Assembly: GCF_037890695.1 (NCBI RefSeq)
Contig: NZ_CP149571.1
Location: 798,501-862,500, forward strand
DNA: 64,000 nucleotides
Direction: 5' to 3'
DNA from: Aeromonas jandaei
GTDB taxonomy: Bacteria > Pseudomonadota > Gammaproteobacteria > Enterobacterales > Aeromonadaceae
Below the pieces are notes generated by a model. The model searched no databases and had not been told where the DNA came from. It saw only the letters and a program-made list of their open reading frames with translations. Shown here piece after piece: positions 1-8,577 of this stretch; position 1 is the first letter of the stretch; the number at the start of each line of letters is the position of its first letter. A program made the translations under genes and the position numbers.

Positions 1-1
1 C

Positions 2-2938
2 ACCAGCTATTACGGTGCCAGTGCCGACCTGATCCAGGGGTTCATCACCCAGCCGCTCGAACAGGCGGTCGCGCAAGCCGACAACATCGACTTCATGACC
101 TCCTCCAGCCAGCTGGGCAGCTCCACCGTCACCGCGTACATGAAGCTCAACACCGACCCGAATGCCGCGCTGTCCGACATCCTGGCCAAGGTCAACTCGG
201 TGCGCTCCCAGTTGCCCAAAGAGGCGGAAGACCCCTCGGTCACCTCCTCCACCGGTTCAACCACAGCGGTGCTCTACCTCGGCTTCACCAGCCCGGAGCT
301 CAACTCCAGCCAGATCACCGACTATCTGGAGCGGGTTATCAAACCGCAGCTCTTTACCGTCGGCGGGGTCTCCAAGGTTGACCTCTACGGTGGTGTGAAG
401 TTTGCGCTGCGGGTATGGCTGGATCCGGCCAAGATGGCGGCGTTCAATCTGACCGCCAGCGACGTGATGACAGTGCTCAATAGCAACAACTATCAGTCTG
501 CAACGGGTCAGGCGACCGGTTACTTCACCCTCTTCAACGGCAATGCCGAAACGCAGGTCGGTGATATCGAAGAGCTGAAGCGTCTGGTGGTAGCCAGCCG
601 TGACAGCAAGGTGATCCGTCTCTCCGACATCGCCAAGGTCACGATGGAGAAGAGCCACGACGTCTACCGCGCCAGCGCCAACGGCCGTGAAGCCGTGGTT
701 ATGGCGGTCAACGCCGCGCCGACAGCCAACCCCATCAACATCGCCCACGATGTACTGGAGCTGCTGCCGAGTCTGAAGCGCAACATGCCGAGCACCATGC
801 AGGTGAACGTGCTGTATGACTCCACCATCGCCATCAACGAATCGATCAGCGAGGTTATCAAGACCATTCTGGAAGCGGCCGCCATCGTACTGGTGGTGAT
901 TACCCTGTTCCTGGGCTCGTTCCGCGCGGTCATCATCCCGATCATCACCATCCCGCTCAGTCTTATCGGCGTGGTGATGATGATGGACATGTTCGGCTTC
1001 TCGATAAACCTGATGACCCTGCTGGCGATGGTTCTGGCCATCGGTCTGGTGGTGGATGACGCCATCGTGGTACTGGAGAACGTGAACCGTCACATCAAGG
1101 AAGGTGAAGAGCCCTTCCGGGCAGCCATTATCGGTACTCGCGAAATCGCCGTGCCGGTTATCGCCATGACCGTCACGCTGGCGGCGGTATACGCGCCTAT
1201 CGCCCTGATGGGCGGTATCACCGGCTCGCTATTCAAGGAGTTTGCCCTGACTCTGGCTGGCGCCGTGTTTGTCTCGGGCATCATCGCCCTGACCCTGTCG
1301 CCGATGATGTGCTCCAAGATGCTCAGAGCCAACCAGACGCCAAGCAAGTTCGAGAGCACTGTCCACCACCTGCTGGAGCGGATGACCGATCGCTATGACC
1401 GCATGCTGCACGCCGTGATGCAAAAACGCATCGTGGTAGTGGTCTTTGCCATCATCGTCTTCGCCAGCCTGCCGCTACTGTTCAAGTTCATCCCGAGCGA
1501 GCTGGCACCGTCGGAAGATAAAGGGGTAATGGCGGTACTGGGGACAGCCCCCTCCAACGCCAACCTGGACTACATCGAAAACACCATGGCCGATGTGAAC
1601 AAGATCCTGGACGAGCAGCCGGAAATCGCCTACTCCCAGGTCTTCTCTGGTGTGTTCAACTCCAACCAGGCGTTCGGTATCGCCTCCATGGTGCCCTGGA
1701 GCCAGCGTGAAGCGAGCCAGAAAGAGGTACTGGATCGCGTCGCCAAACTGGTGAAAGACATCCCGGGCATGGCCATCACCACCTTCCAGTTCCCTGAACT
1801 GCCGGGTGCTTCCAGCGGTCTGCCGATCCAGTTCGTCATCACCACTCCGAACAGCTTCGAAAGCCTGTTCCTGGTAGCTGGCGAGATGCTGAGCGCGGCC
1901 GAGAGCAATGGTCAGTTCGTCTATTCGGATCTCGATCTGAACTACGACTCTGCCACCATGAAGATCAAGATCGACAAGGACAAGGCAGGTGCCTACGGCA
2001 TCACCATGCAGGACATCGGTATCACCATGGGCACCATGATGGCGGACGGCTACGTCAACCGTATCGACCTGGATGGCCGCTCTTATGAAGTGATCCCGCA
2101 GGTCGAGCGTAAATACCGCCTCAACCCGGAATCCATGAAGGGTTACTACGTCCGAGCCGCTGACGGCAAGTCGATCCCGCTTGGCAGCCTGATCAGCATT
2201 GAAGTGGTCGGTGAGCCGCGCGCCCTGCCGCACTTCAACCAGCTGAACTCCGCCACCATAGGTGCGGTTCCGGCCCCCGGGGTTGCCATGGGTGATGCCA
2301 TCAACTGGTTCAAGACCACTGCCGACGAGAAGCTGCCGCAAGGCTATCGCTACGACTTCATGGGTGAAGCTCGCCAGTTCGTTACCGAAGGTAATGCGCT
2401 CTACGCCACCTTCGCGCTGGCACTGGCCATCATCTTCCTGGTGCTGGCCATCCAGTTCGAATCGGTACGTGACCCGCTGGTGATCATGGTCTCGGTTCCG
2501 CTGGCCATCAGTGGTGCCCTGATCGCGCTCGCATGGGGTCTGGCGACCATGAACATCTACTCCCAGGTAGGTCTCATCACCCTGGTGGGTCTGATTACCA
2601 AACACGGTATTCTGATCTGCGAGGTGGCCAAGGAGGAGCAGCTGTTGCACGGCATGAACCGGATGGAAGCCGTGATGCAGGCCGCCAAAGTGCGTCTGCG
2701 TCCGATCCTGATGACCACAGCAGCCATGATTGCCGGTCTGATCCCGCTGCTCTATGCAGCTGGCGCAGGGGCCGCCCAGCGCTTCAGTATCGGTATCGTG
2801 ATCGTGGCCGGTCTGGCTATCGGCACCCTGTTCACCCTGTTCGTACTGCCGGTGATCTACACCTTCCTGGCGTCCGAACACAAACCGCTACCGGTCTTTG
2901 ATGAGACCATTCCGCCCAAGGCAAACAGCGGAAACTAA
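2..2938 (+). CDS. RND (HAE-1) multidrug efflux permease, 5' end missing
   Basis: This is the C-terminal ~978 residues of an inner-membrane proton-driven drug exporter of the AcrB/MexB type (normally ~1030-1050 aa). The open frame continues to the left edge, so the start codon and first membrane segment lie outside the window. Visible hallmarks are the porter-domain opening with QPLEQAV, a block of membrane helices from about residue 310, the proton-relay pair in GLVVDDAIVVLENV, a second large periplasmic loop, and a final helix block with FVLPVIYTFL. Such pumps work with a periplasmic adaptor and an outer-membrane channel; the adaptor gene is expected just upstream, outside the window. The gene ends at a strong intrinsic terminator. 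Substrates cannot be inferred. Confidence 0.93.
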   Translation, partial: TSYYGASADLIQGFITQPLEQAVAQADNIDFMTSSSQLGSSTVTAYMKLNTDPNAALSDILAKVNSVRSQLPKEAEDPSVTSSTGSTTAVLYLGFTSPELNSSQITDYLERVIKPQLFTVGGVSKVDLYGGVKFALRVWLDPAKMAAFNLTASDVMTVLNSNNYQSATGQATGYFTLFNGNAETQVGDIEELKRLVVASRDSKVIRLSDIAKVTMEKSHDVYRASANGREAVVMAVNAAPTANPINIAHDVLELLPSLKRNMPSTMQVNVLYDSTIAINESISEVIKTILEAAAIVLVVITLFLGSFRAVIIPIITIPLSLIGVVMMMDMFGFSINLMTLLAMVLAIGLVVDDAIVVLENVNRHIKEGEEPFRAAIIGTREIAVPVIAMTVTLAAVYAPIALMGGITGSLFKEFALTLAGAVFVSGIIALTLSPMMCSKMLRANQTPSKFESTVHHLLERMTDRYDRMLHAVMQKRIVVVVFAIIVFASLPLLFKFIPSELAPSEDKGVMAVLGTAPSNANLDYIENTMADVNKILDEQPEIAYSQVFSGVFNSNQAFGIASMVPWSQREASQKEVLDRVAKLVKDIPGMAITTFQFPELPGASSGLPIQFVITTPNSFESLFLVAGEMLSAAESNGQFVYSDLDLNYDSATMKIKIDKDKAGAYGITMQDIGITMGTMMADGYVNRIDLDGRSYEVIPQVERKYRLNPESMKGYYVRAADGKSIPLGSLISIEVVGEPRALPHFNQLNSATIGAVPAPGVAMGDAINWFKTTADEKLPQGYRYDFMGEARQFVTEGNALYATFALALAIIFLVLAIQFESVRDPLVIMVSVPLAISGALIALAWGLATMNIYSQVGLITLVGLITKHGILICEVAKEEQLLHGMNRMEAVMQAAKVRLRPILMTTAAMIAGLIPLLYAAGAGAAQRFSIGIVIVAGLAIGTLFTLFVLPVIYTFLASEHKPLPVFDETIPPKANSGN

Positions 2939-2952
2939 GCGTTCATCTCAAG

Positions 2953-2980
2953 CAAAAGGCCCCGTAACGGGGCCTTTTTT
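2953..2980 (+). terminator. Intrinsic terminator after the RND permease
   Basis: A perfect stem AAAAGGCCCCG / CGGGGCCTTTT with a TAA loop runs into a T tract. It closes the efflux operon and separates it from the kinase gene. Confidence 0.9.
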
Positions 2981-3057
2981 ATGCTTTGCAGGAAAGACGA
3001 CATAAGTCCATGAAGCAGTTAAACTAAAAAACATCACATCCAGACCGCAAGGACGCC

Positions 3058-5025
3058 ATGTCAGGACATTTCTTCAAGACCGCCAGGGCCGTCGGCCGTA
3101 ACGGACTCTCATACCGCCTGCTCTCCTACATTCTGGTGTGCAGTACCGTATTGGCGATGGTCATCACTGCACTGCAGCTTGCCTGGGATTACCGCAAGGA
3201 CGTTGCCGTTATCGAAGACAGCATCGGCCAGATCGAGGCCTCTTTTCTGCAACCTATCGCTGCCAGCTTATGGAACCTGGATGAAGAGCAGGTGAAGGTA
3301 CAGATCGAGGGCATCATGAACCTGCCCAACATGCAGTTCGTGATGGTCAAGGAGATGCTCGGCAACTCCGAAGTCCCACTACTGACCCAGGGGGTGGAGC
3401 GGGAAAGCTACGACATCTCCCGCGAATTCAACCTCACCTATCAAGGCGAAGTGGTGGGCAAGCTGTTCGTAGCAGCCTCGCTGGAGCAGATCTACCAGCG
3501 CCTGATCGAGAAATCGGTGCTGATCATGGTCAGCCAGACTATCAAGACGCTGGTGGTCTCGTTTTGCATCCTGATCATCATTTACTATCTGGTGGTTCGT
3601 CACATCAACCGCATCGCCAGCTATGCCCAGAAGTTCAATCTGGATCGGCTCGACATGGAGCTTGAGCTGGAGGGGCGCCCCCTGCCCCGCAAAAAGCCTG
3701 ATGAACTGGATACCCTGGTCGCCACTCTCAACCAGATGCGCACCCGACTGCGCGATGAGCTGCTGGCTCGCCATCAGGCCGTGGAACAGTTGCAACAGGA
3801 GCGCGACTTCTCTGCCACTCTGATCAATTCGGCCAACATGGTGATCTGCTGCATGGAGCCGGATCTCACCATCGCCAGCATCAACCCGGCAGCCATCCTG
3901 CTAACCGGCTACCACCAGCAGGAGCTGCTGCAACACAACTGGCTCGATCTCTTTGTCAGCAACGCCCAACGTCAGGAGCTGAGCAACATCCTCTCGGCAG
4001 AGGGTTCACTCGCCGACAAGGTGGTCATCATGCATGACCAGCAGGCCCATGAACTGGTGCTGCAGTGGACCTTTGTCCCCTTCTACGAGGGGCCCAACCT
4101 CAAGTACCAGATCGGGTTTGGCTACGACATCACCCAACTGAAGAAAGTCGAACGGGAGATTATCCAGCTCAACGAGCAGCTGGAAGGTAAGGTTGCCGAG
4201 CGGACACGCAGCCTGAGCGAAGCCAACACCCAGCTGGGCAAGGCTTACGACGATCTGAAGCAGGCTCAGCAGACTCTGGTAGAGTCGGAAAAAATGGCGT
4301 CCCTCGGTTCACTGGTGGCCGGTGTGGCCCACGAGATCAACACCCCGATCGGTATCAGTGTGACCGCCTCCTCCTATCTGCAGGAGCGGGTTGCCGACTT
4401 CAAATCGCACATTGAGTCAAAACAGCTGTCACGCTCCTATCTCAACGAGTTCACCGTCAACCTCGACGAGTCGATGCAACTGCTGCAAGGCAACCTGCGC
4501 CGCGCCTCCGAACTGATTGCCAGCTTCAAGCAGGTGGCTGTCGATCAGTCATCGGAAGCGCGCTACAACTTCAGCCTCGCCGACAACCTCCATCAGGTGG
4601 TCGTCTCCCTCGGCCACAAGCTGAAAAAGGCCCAGTGCGAGGTCGATATCCAATGCGATCCCAAGCTGTCGATCTTCTCCTTCCCCGGCAGCTTTACCCA
4701 AATCTACTCAAACCTGATCCTCAACTCCATCAACCATGGTTTCGACAACTGGGACAAACCCAAGAAGATCACCATCAAGGTGGAGCAGCAGGGAGAAGAG
4801 CTGCTGATCGACTACAGCGACAACGGTCGCGGCATTCCGCCGGAGATATTGCCGCGCATCTTCGATCCGTTTGTCACCTCCAAGCGGGGTCAGGGCGGTA
4901 GCGGCCTCGGTACCCACATCATCTACAACCTGGTGGTGCAACTGCTGCGCGGCCGCATCCACTGTGCCAGCGAACCGGGCAACGGCGCCGAGTTCCATAT
5001 TCGCCTGCCGATCCAACATAACTGA
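3058..5025 (+). CDS. Membrane sensor histidine kinase with PAS domain (orphan)
   Basis: A 655 aa sensor kinase. A membrane helix lies at about residues 21-43, then a periplasmic sensing domain of ~110 residues, a second helix near 160-180, a HAMP-like linker, a PAS domain near 250-365 and a coiled coil. The dimerisation box has the phospho-acceptor His425 in AGVAHEINTP. The C-terminal ATPase domain shows the N box (LILNSINHGF) and the G boxes (DNGRGIPPE, GGSGLGTHI). No response regulator gene is adjacent, and the flanks are an efflux pump and glutathione reductase, so the partner and signal are unknown. The start has a short AAGG upstream. The H-box type (VAHEINTPIG) resembles kinases with an N-terminal extracytoplasmic sensor common in Vibrio and Shewanella. 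Confidence 0.9.
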   Translation: MSGHFFKTARAVGRNGLSYRLLSYILVCSTVLAMVITALQLAWDYRKDVAVIEDSIGQIEASFLQPIAASLWNLDEEQVKVQIEGIMNLPNMQFVMVKEMLGNSEVPLLTQGVERESYDISREFNLTYQGEVVGKLFVAASLEQIYQRLIEKSVLIMVSQTIKTLVVSFCILIIIYYLVVRHINRIASYAQKFNLDRLDMELELEGRPLPRKKPDELDTLVATLNQMRTRLRDELLARHQAVEQLQQERDFSATLINSANMVICCMEPDLTIASINPAAILLTGYHQQELLQHNWLDLFVSNAQRQELSNILSAEGSLADKVVIMHDQQAHELVLQWTFVPFYEGPNLKYQIGFGYDITQLKKVEREIIQLNEQLEGKVAERTRSLSEANTQLGKAYDDLKQAQQTLVESEKMASLGSLVAGVAHEINTPIGISVTASSYLQERVADFKSHIESKQLSRSYLNEFTVNLDESMQLLQGNLRRASELIASFKQVAVDQSSEARYNFSLADNLHQVVVSLGHKLKKAQCEVDIQCDPKLSIFSFPGSFTQIYSNLILNSINHGFDNWDKPKKITIKVEQQGEELLIDYSDNGRGIPPEILPRIFDPFVTSKRGQGGSGLGTHIIYNLVVQLLRGRIHCASEPGNGAEFHIRLPIQHN

Positions 5026-5027
5026 GC

Positions 5028-5053
5028 GCTGGCTCTTGTGAGCCAGCCGCTTT
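5028..5053 (+). terminator. Weak hairpin between the kinase gene and gor
   Basis: GCTGGCTC / GAGCCAGC pair around a TTGT loop and are followed by only three Ts. It may be a weak terminator or an mRNA-stabilising hairpin. Confidence 0.45.
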
Positions 5054-5101
5054 GTCCCCATCATGCTGTGATTGCATTCTTAATGAGCGGAGAACCTCGC
5101 A

Positions 5102-6451
5102 ATGGCACAGCATTTTGACTATATCGCCATCGGCGGCGGCAGCGGCGGTATCGCCTCTGCCAACCGGGCTGCCATGTACGGTAAGAAAGTTGCCCTGATT
5201 GAAGCCAAAGAGTTGGGTGGAACCTGCGTCAACGTAGGCTGCGTCCCGAAGAAAGCCATGTGGTATGCCGGCCAGCTCGCCGATGCCCTGAAATATGGCG
5301 CCGATTACGGCTTCGACACCACTCTCAACCACTTCGACTGGGCCAAGCTGGTCGAGTCCCGCCAGGCCTATATCGGCCGTATCCACACCTCCTATCAGAA
5401 TGTGCTGGGCAAGAACCAGATTACCGTCATCAAGGGATTCGCTCGCTTCGTCAATAGCAACACGATCGAGGTCAATGGCGAGCAGTACAGCGCAGATCAC
5501 ATCCTGATCGCTACCGGTGGCCGTCCGGAAATTCCGGCCATCCCGGGTGCCGAGCTGGGTATCGACTCCGACGGCTTCTTCGAGCTGCAGGTACAACCGA
5601 AACGGGTTGCCGTAGTGGGTGCCGGCTATATCGCCGTCGAGATCGCCGGGGTGATGCAGGCACTGGGCTCCGAGACCCATCTGGTGGTGCGCAAGCACGC
5701 GCCGCTGCGCAACTTTGACCCCATGATCCACGAGACTTTGGTGGAGATCATGGCGCAGGAAGGGCCCAAGCTGCACACCCACGCCATTCCCAAGGCCGTG
5801 CTCAAGAACGCTGACAACAGCCTGACCCTGCAGCTGGAAGATGGTCGCCACCTCACCGTCGACTGCCTGATCTGGGCCATCGGCCGCGTCCCGGCCACCG
5901 ACAACCTCAATCTGGCCGCTGCCGGTATCGAACTGGACGAGAAGGGCTTTATCCCGACCGACAAGTTCCAGAATACTGCCGTTGCCAACATCTATGCAGT
6001 AGGTGACAACACAGGTCGCATCCAGCTCACGCCGGTAGCCGTCGCAGCGGGCCGTCGCCTCTCCGAACGGCTGTTCAACAACAAGCCGAACGAACATCTC
6101 AACTACGATCTGGTGCCGACCGTGGTCTTCAGCCACCCCCCCATCGGCACCATTGGCCTGACCGAGCCGGAAGCCATCGCCGAATATGGCGAGGATCAGG
6201 TGAAGGTCTACCGTAGCCAGTTCACCGCCATGTATTCAGCGCTGACCAAGCATCGCCAGCCCACCCGGATGAAACTGGTCTGCGTCGGCCCTGAAGAGAA
6301 GGTGGTAGGTCTGCATGGCATCGGCTTTGCCATGGACGAGATCCTGCAAGGCTTTGGCGTCGCCATGAAGATGGGGGCCACCAAGGCGGACTTCGACAAC
6401 TGTGTCGCAATCCACCCCACCAGTGCGGAAGAGTTTGTGACTATGCGATAA
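5102..6451 (+). CDS. gor: Glutathione reductase
   Basis: A 449 aa cytosolic flavoprotein that reduces glutathione disulfide with NADPH. The N-terminal FAD motif is GGGSGG. The redox-active disulfide is Cys42/Cys47 in [12 protein letters not shown]. An NADPH-binding [11 protein letters not shown] motif lies near residue 180, the second FAD motif is [10 protein letters not shown], and the C-terminal catalytic base is His438 in HPTSAEEF. Length matches E. coli Gor (450 aa). The start has GGAG 8 bases upstream. The gene is monocistronic. Just past its stop lies a degenerate second copy of its own last ~20 codons (see repeat). Confidence 0.97.
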   Translation: MAQHFDYIAIGGGSGGIASANRAAMYGKKVALIEAKELGGTCVNVGCVPKKAMWYAGQLADALKYGADYGFDTTLNHFDWAKLVESRQAYIGRIHTSYQNVLGKNQITVIKGFARFVNSNTIEVNGEQYSADHILIATGGRPEIPAIPGAELGIDSDGFFELQVQPKRVAVVGAGYIAVEIAGVMQALGSETHLVVRKHAPLRNFDPMIHETLVEIMAQEGPKLHTHAIPKAVLKNADNSLTLQLEDGRHLTVDCLIWAIGRVPATDNLNLAAAGIELDEKGFIPTDKFQNTAVANIYAVGDNTGRIQLTPVAVAAGRRLSERLFNNKPNEHLNYDLVPTVVFSHPPIGTIGLTEPEAIAEYGEDQVKVYRSQFTAMYSALTKHRQPTRMKLVCVGPEEKVVGLHGIGFAMDEILQGFGVAMKMGATKADFDNCVAIHPTSAEEFVTMR

Positions 6452-6586
6452 GCGTGTTTGAAGCTGAACTGTCACTATCAGGCCAGCTACAACAACTGCG
6501 TGCCCATTCCTCATCCCACCAGCGCAGGAGAGTTTGTAACAATGCGATAAGCACGTTTGAAGCTGAACTGTCCCTATCAGGTCATC
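6409..6586 (+). repeat. Two-copy direct repeat, period 99 bp, of the gor 3' end
   Basis: The last ~20 codons of gor plus ~35 bases of downstream DNA recur once, 99 bp later, with substitutions. The ATGCGATAA stop context is at 6443 and again at 6542. Both copies are followed by nearly identical stretches (GTTTGAAGCTGAACTGT). In the same frame the second copy still reads NNCVPIPHPTSAGEFVTMR and a stop, compared with [18 protein letters not shown] in the real gene. The second copy lies outside the coding region. The divergence between copies argues against an assembly artefact. Confidence 0.85.
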
Positions 6587-6603
6587 TTCATTCACCAGCG
6601 TTC

Positions 6604-6630
6604 AAACCCGGCTCAGGCCGGGTTTTTTGA
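6604..6630 (+). terminator. Intrinsic terminator of gor
   Basis: The stem AACCCGGC / GCCGGGTT with a TCAG loop is followed by a T run. It lies after the second, decayed copy of the gor tail. Confidence 0.88.
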
Positions 6631-6669
6631 TCCCGCCTCGCCACCAGAACCCTCGTAAAAGCGTCGTTC

Positions 6670-6720
6670 TTTACGCCGATTTTACGCCTGCCACATGGCG
6701 CTTTATGGCGCCTTTACGCC
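6670..6720 (+). promoter_or_regulatory. Triple TTTACGCC direct repeat, candidate KdpE operator
   Basis: The octamer TTTACGCC occurs at 6670, 6681 and 6713, i.e. with spacings of 11 and 32 bp (about one and three helical turns), on one DNA face upstream of kdpFABC. In E. coli KdpE binds a T-rich site containing TTTTACACCCC. Assignment to KdpE is inference from position and partial similarity. Confidence 0.55.
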
Positions 6721-6765
6721 AGTTCTTCTTACCATTTCAGCGTCAATGACACTAACAGAGTCGAT

Positions 6766-6816
6766 ATGGTTTTACATCGGCTCTCGCAGCTAATTATCTC
6801 AATGGAGTCGATATGA
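6766..6816 (+). CDS. Possible 16-codon leader ORF coupled to kdpF
   Basis: A short frame MVLHRLSQLIISMESI ends in TGA overlapping the kdpF start as ATGA. The 11-mer GAGTCGATATG occurs at both its start and the kdpF start. The upstream ribosome-binding site is weak. It may be a translational coupler or a chance frame. Confidence 0.3.
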   Translation: MVLHRLSQLIISMESI

Positions 6817-6890
6817 ATTGGCTATATCTGCTGCTGGTCCTCGCCTTGATGGCCTATCTGCTGCGCGCACTCACGCGCAGTCACGAGTGA
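6813..6890 (+). CDS. kdpF: KdpF, small subunit of K+-transporting ATPase
   Basis: A 25-residue single-helix peptide, MNWLYLLLVLALMAYLLRAL then a polar tail, directly ahead of kdpA. Size, hydrophobicity and position match KdpF (29 aa in E. coli), which stabilises the KdpABC complex in the inner membrane. ATGGAG upstream serves as ribosome-binding site, and kdpA follows 10 bases after the stop. Confidence 0.88.
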   Translation: MNWLYLLLVLALMAYLLRALTRSHE

Positions 6891-6900
6891 GGAATCCGCT

Positions 6901-8577
6901 ATGTGGCAAGAAATGATCTATCCCGTCGCATTTGTGCTGCTGGTACTGCTGCCAGCACCGCTGCTTGGCAATTATCTCTACCGGGTATTTGAAGGCCAGT
7001 GCCGCTGGCTGGCCCCCGTGGAGCGTGCCACCCTGTTATGTTGCGGCACGGACGGACGGGAACAGGACTGGAAGTCCTATACCCTCAGCCTGCTGGCCTT
7101 CAATGGCGCCGGCTTCGGCCTGCTGTTCCTGATCCTGATGGCGCAGGGTCTGCTGCCTCTCAACCCGCAGCAGTTGCCCGGCCTGAACTGGCAACTCGCC
7201 TTCAACACTGCGGTCAGCTTTATGACCAACACCAACTGGCAAGCCTATTCCGGTGAGGCCAGCCTCTCCTACTTCAGCCAGATGGTGGGCCTGACCACCC
7301 AGAACTTCGTCTCTGCCGCCACAGGTGCTGCCGTAGCGGTTGCGATGTTCCGCGGTATCGCCCGCCAGCAGACAACCCACCTTGGCAACTTCTGGCTGGA
7401 TCTGGTGCGTTTTTGCCTCTACGTGCTGCTGCCGATGTCGCTGATCCTGGCGCTGCTGCTGGTATGGCAGGGGGTTCCGCAGAGCCTGTCAGCCTATCTG
7501 CCGTTCCACACTCTGGAAGGTCAGGAGCAGCTGCTGCCGCTCGGCCCGGCAGCTTCGCAAATTGCCATCAAGCAGCTCGGCTCCAACGGCGGCGGCTTCT
7601 TCGGCATCAACTCCGCCCACCCGTTCGAGAACCCGACCGCCCTCTCCAACTGGCTGGAGATGGTCACCCTGCTGACCCTGGCTGCCGCCATGGTCTTTAC
7701 CCTGGGTCGCTATGTGAAGGACATGGCCCACAGCCGCGCTATCGTCATTGCCATGACCATCATGCTGGCACTGGGACTCTTCGTTTCCATCACTCAGGAG
7801 ATGAAACTGGATCCGGCCCTGACTCATCTTGCCAGCGAAGCGGGCAACTGGGAGGGTAAGGAGAGCCGCTTCGGCCCGGTGCTCTCCAGTATCTGGGAAG
7901 TGGCGACCACCGCTGCCTCCAACGGCTCGGTCAACTCAATGCACGACAGCTTCGCTCCTCTCTCCGGCATGGTAGCCATGATAAACATGCTGCTGGGTGA
8001 AGTGGTGTTCGGCGGTGTGGGTGCCGGCATCTACGGCATGATGCTGTTCGTGCTGCTCACCGTCTTCCTGTGCGGTCTGATGGTGGGTCGTACCCCGACC
8101 TATCTGGGCAAGCGCCTCGGTATCACCGAGATGAAGTGGGTCGTCGCCAGCATGCTGGTGATGCCGGTGGGGGTTTTGGTGATCGGCGGTGTCACTCTGC
8201 TGATGCCGGATGCGGCCACTATCATAGGTCACGATGGCCCCCACGGCCTGTCACGCCTCATCTATGCCTACGCCTCGGCTGCCGGTAACAACGGCTCAGC
8301 CTTTGCCGGCTTTGCTGCCGGTGACAACTGGCAGTGCGTTACCATCGGCCTGGCCATGCTGCTCGGTCGCTTCGGCTACATCATCCCCATCATGGCCATT
8401 GCCGGCCAGCTCGCCCGCGCTCCGCGTCAGGAGATAAGCGAGGGGGATTTCCCGATCCGCGGCCCGCTCTTCATTACCCTGCTGATCATCACCGTATTGC
8501 TGATTGGCGGCCTCTCCTTCCTGCCGGTGCTGGCACTGGGCCCCGTGGCAGAACATCTGATGCTGGGAGCTTTCTAA
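6901..8577 (+). CDS. kdpA: Potassium-transporting ATPase subunit A
   Basis: A 558 aa polytopic inner-membrane protein forming the K+ selectivity filter and channel of the KdpFABC pump. Family signatures include FNTAVSFMTNTNWQAYSGE near residue 100, SNGGGFFGINSAHPFENPT near 228, AATTAASNGSVNSMHDS-type sequence near 345 and AAGNNGSAFAG near 463. These correspond to the four pore-loop segments. Length matches E. coli KdpA (557 aa). The stop codon abuts the kdpB start, so the two are co-translated. Confidence 0.97.
   Translation: MWQEMIYPVAFVLLVLLPAPLLGNYLYRVFEGQCRWLAPVERATLLCCGTDGREQDWKSYTLSLLAFNGAGFGLLFLILMAQGLLPLNPQQLPGLNWQLAFNTAVSFMTNTNWQAYSGEASLSYFSQMVGLTTQNFVSAATGAAVAVAMFRGIARQQTTHLGNFWLDLVRFCLYVLLPMSLILALLLVWQGVPQSLSAYLPFHTLEGQEQLLPLGPAASQIAIKQLGSNGGGFFGINSAHPFENPTALSNWLEMVTLLTLAAAMVFTLGRYVKDMAHSRAIVIAMTIMLALGLFVSITQEMKLDPALTHLASEAGNWEGKESRFGPVLSSIWEVATTAASNGSVNSMHDSFAPLSGMVAMINMLLGEVVFGGVGAGIYGMMLFVLLTVFLCGLMVGRTPTYLGKRLGITEMKWVVASMLVMPVGVLVIGGVTLLMPDAATIIGHDGPHGLSRLIYAYASAAGNNGSAFAGFAAGDNWQCVTIGLAMLLGRFGYIIPIMAIAGQLARAPRQEISEGDFPIRGPLFITLLIITVLLIGGLSFLPVLALGPVAEHLMLGAF

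Noticed and set aside
1475..2881. A 468-codon open frame antisense to the RND permease
   Set aside because: The translation is rich in His, Gln and Asp, the usual complement of membrane-protein codons, with no motif.
6491..6550. The second gor tail as a separate small gene
   Set aside because: It has no start codon or ribosome-binding site; it is best explained as a decayed duplicate.
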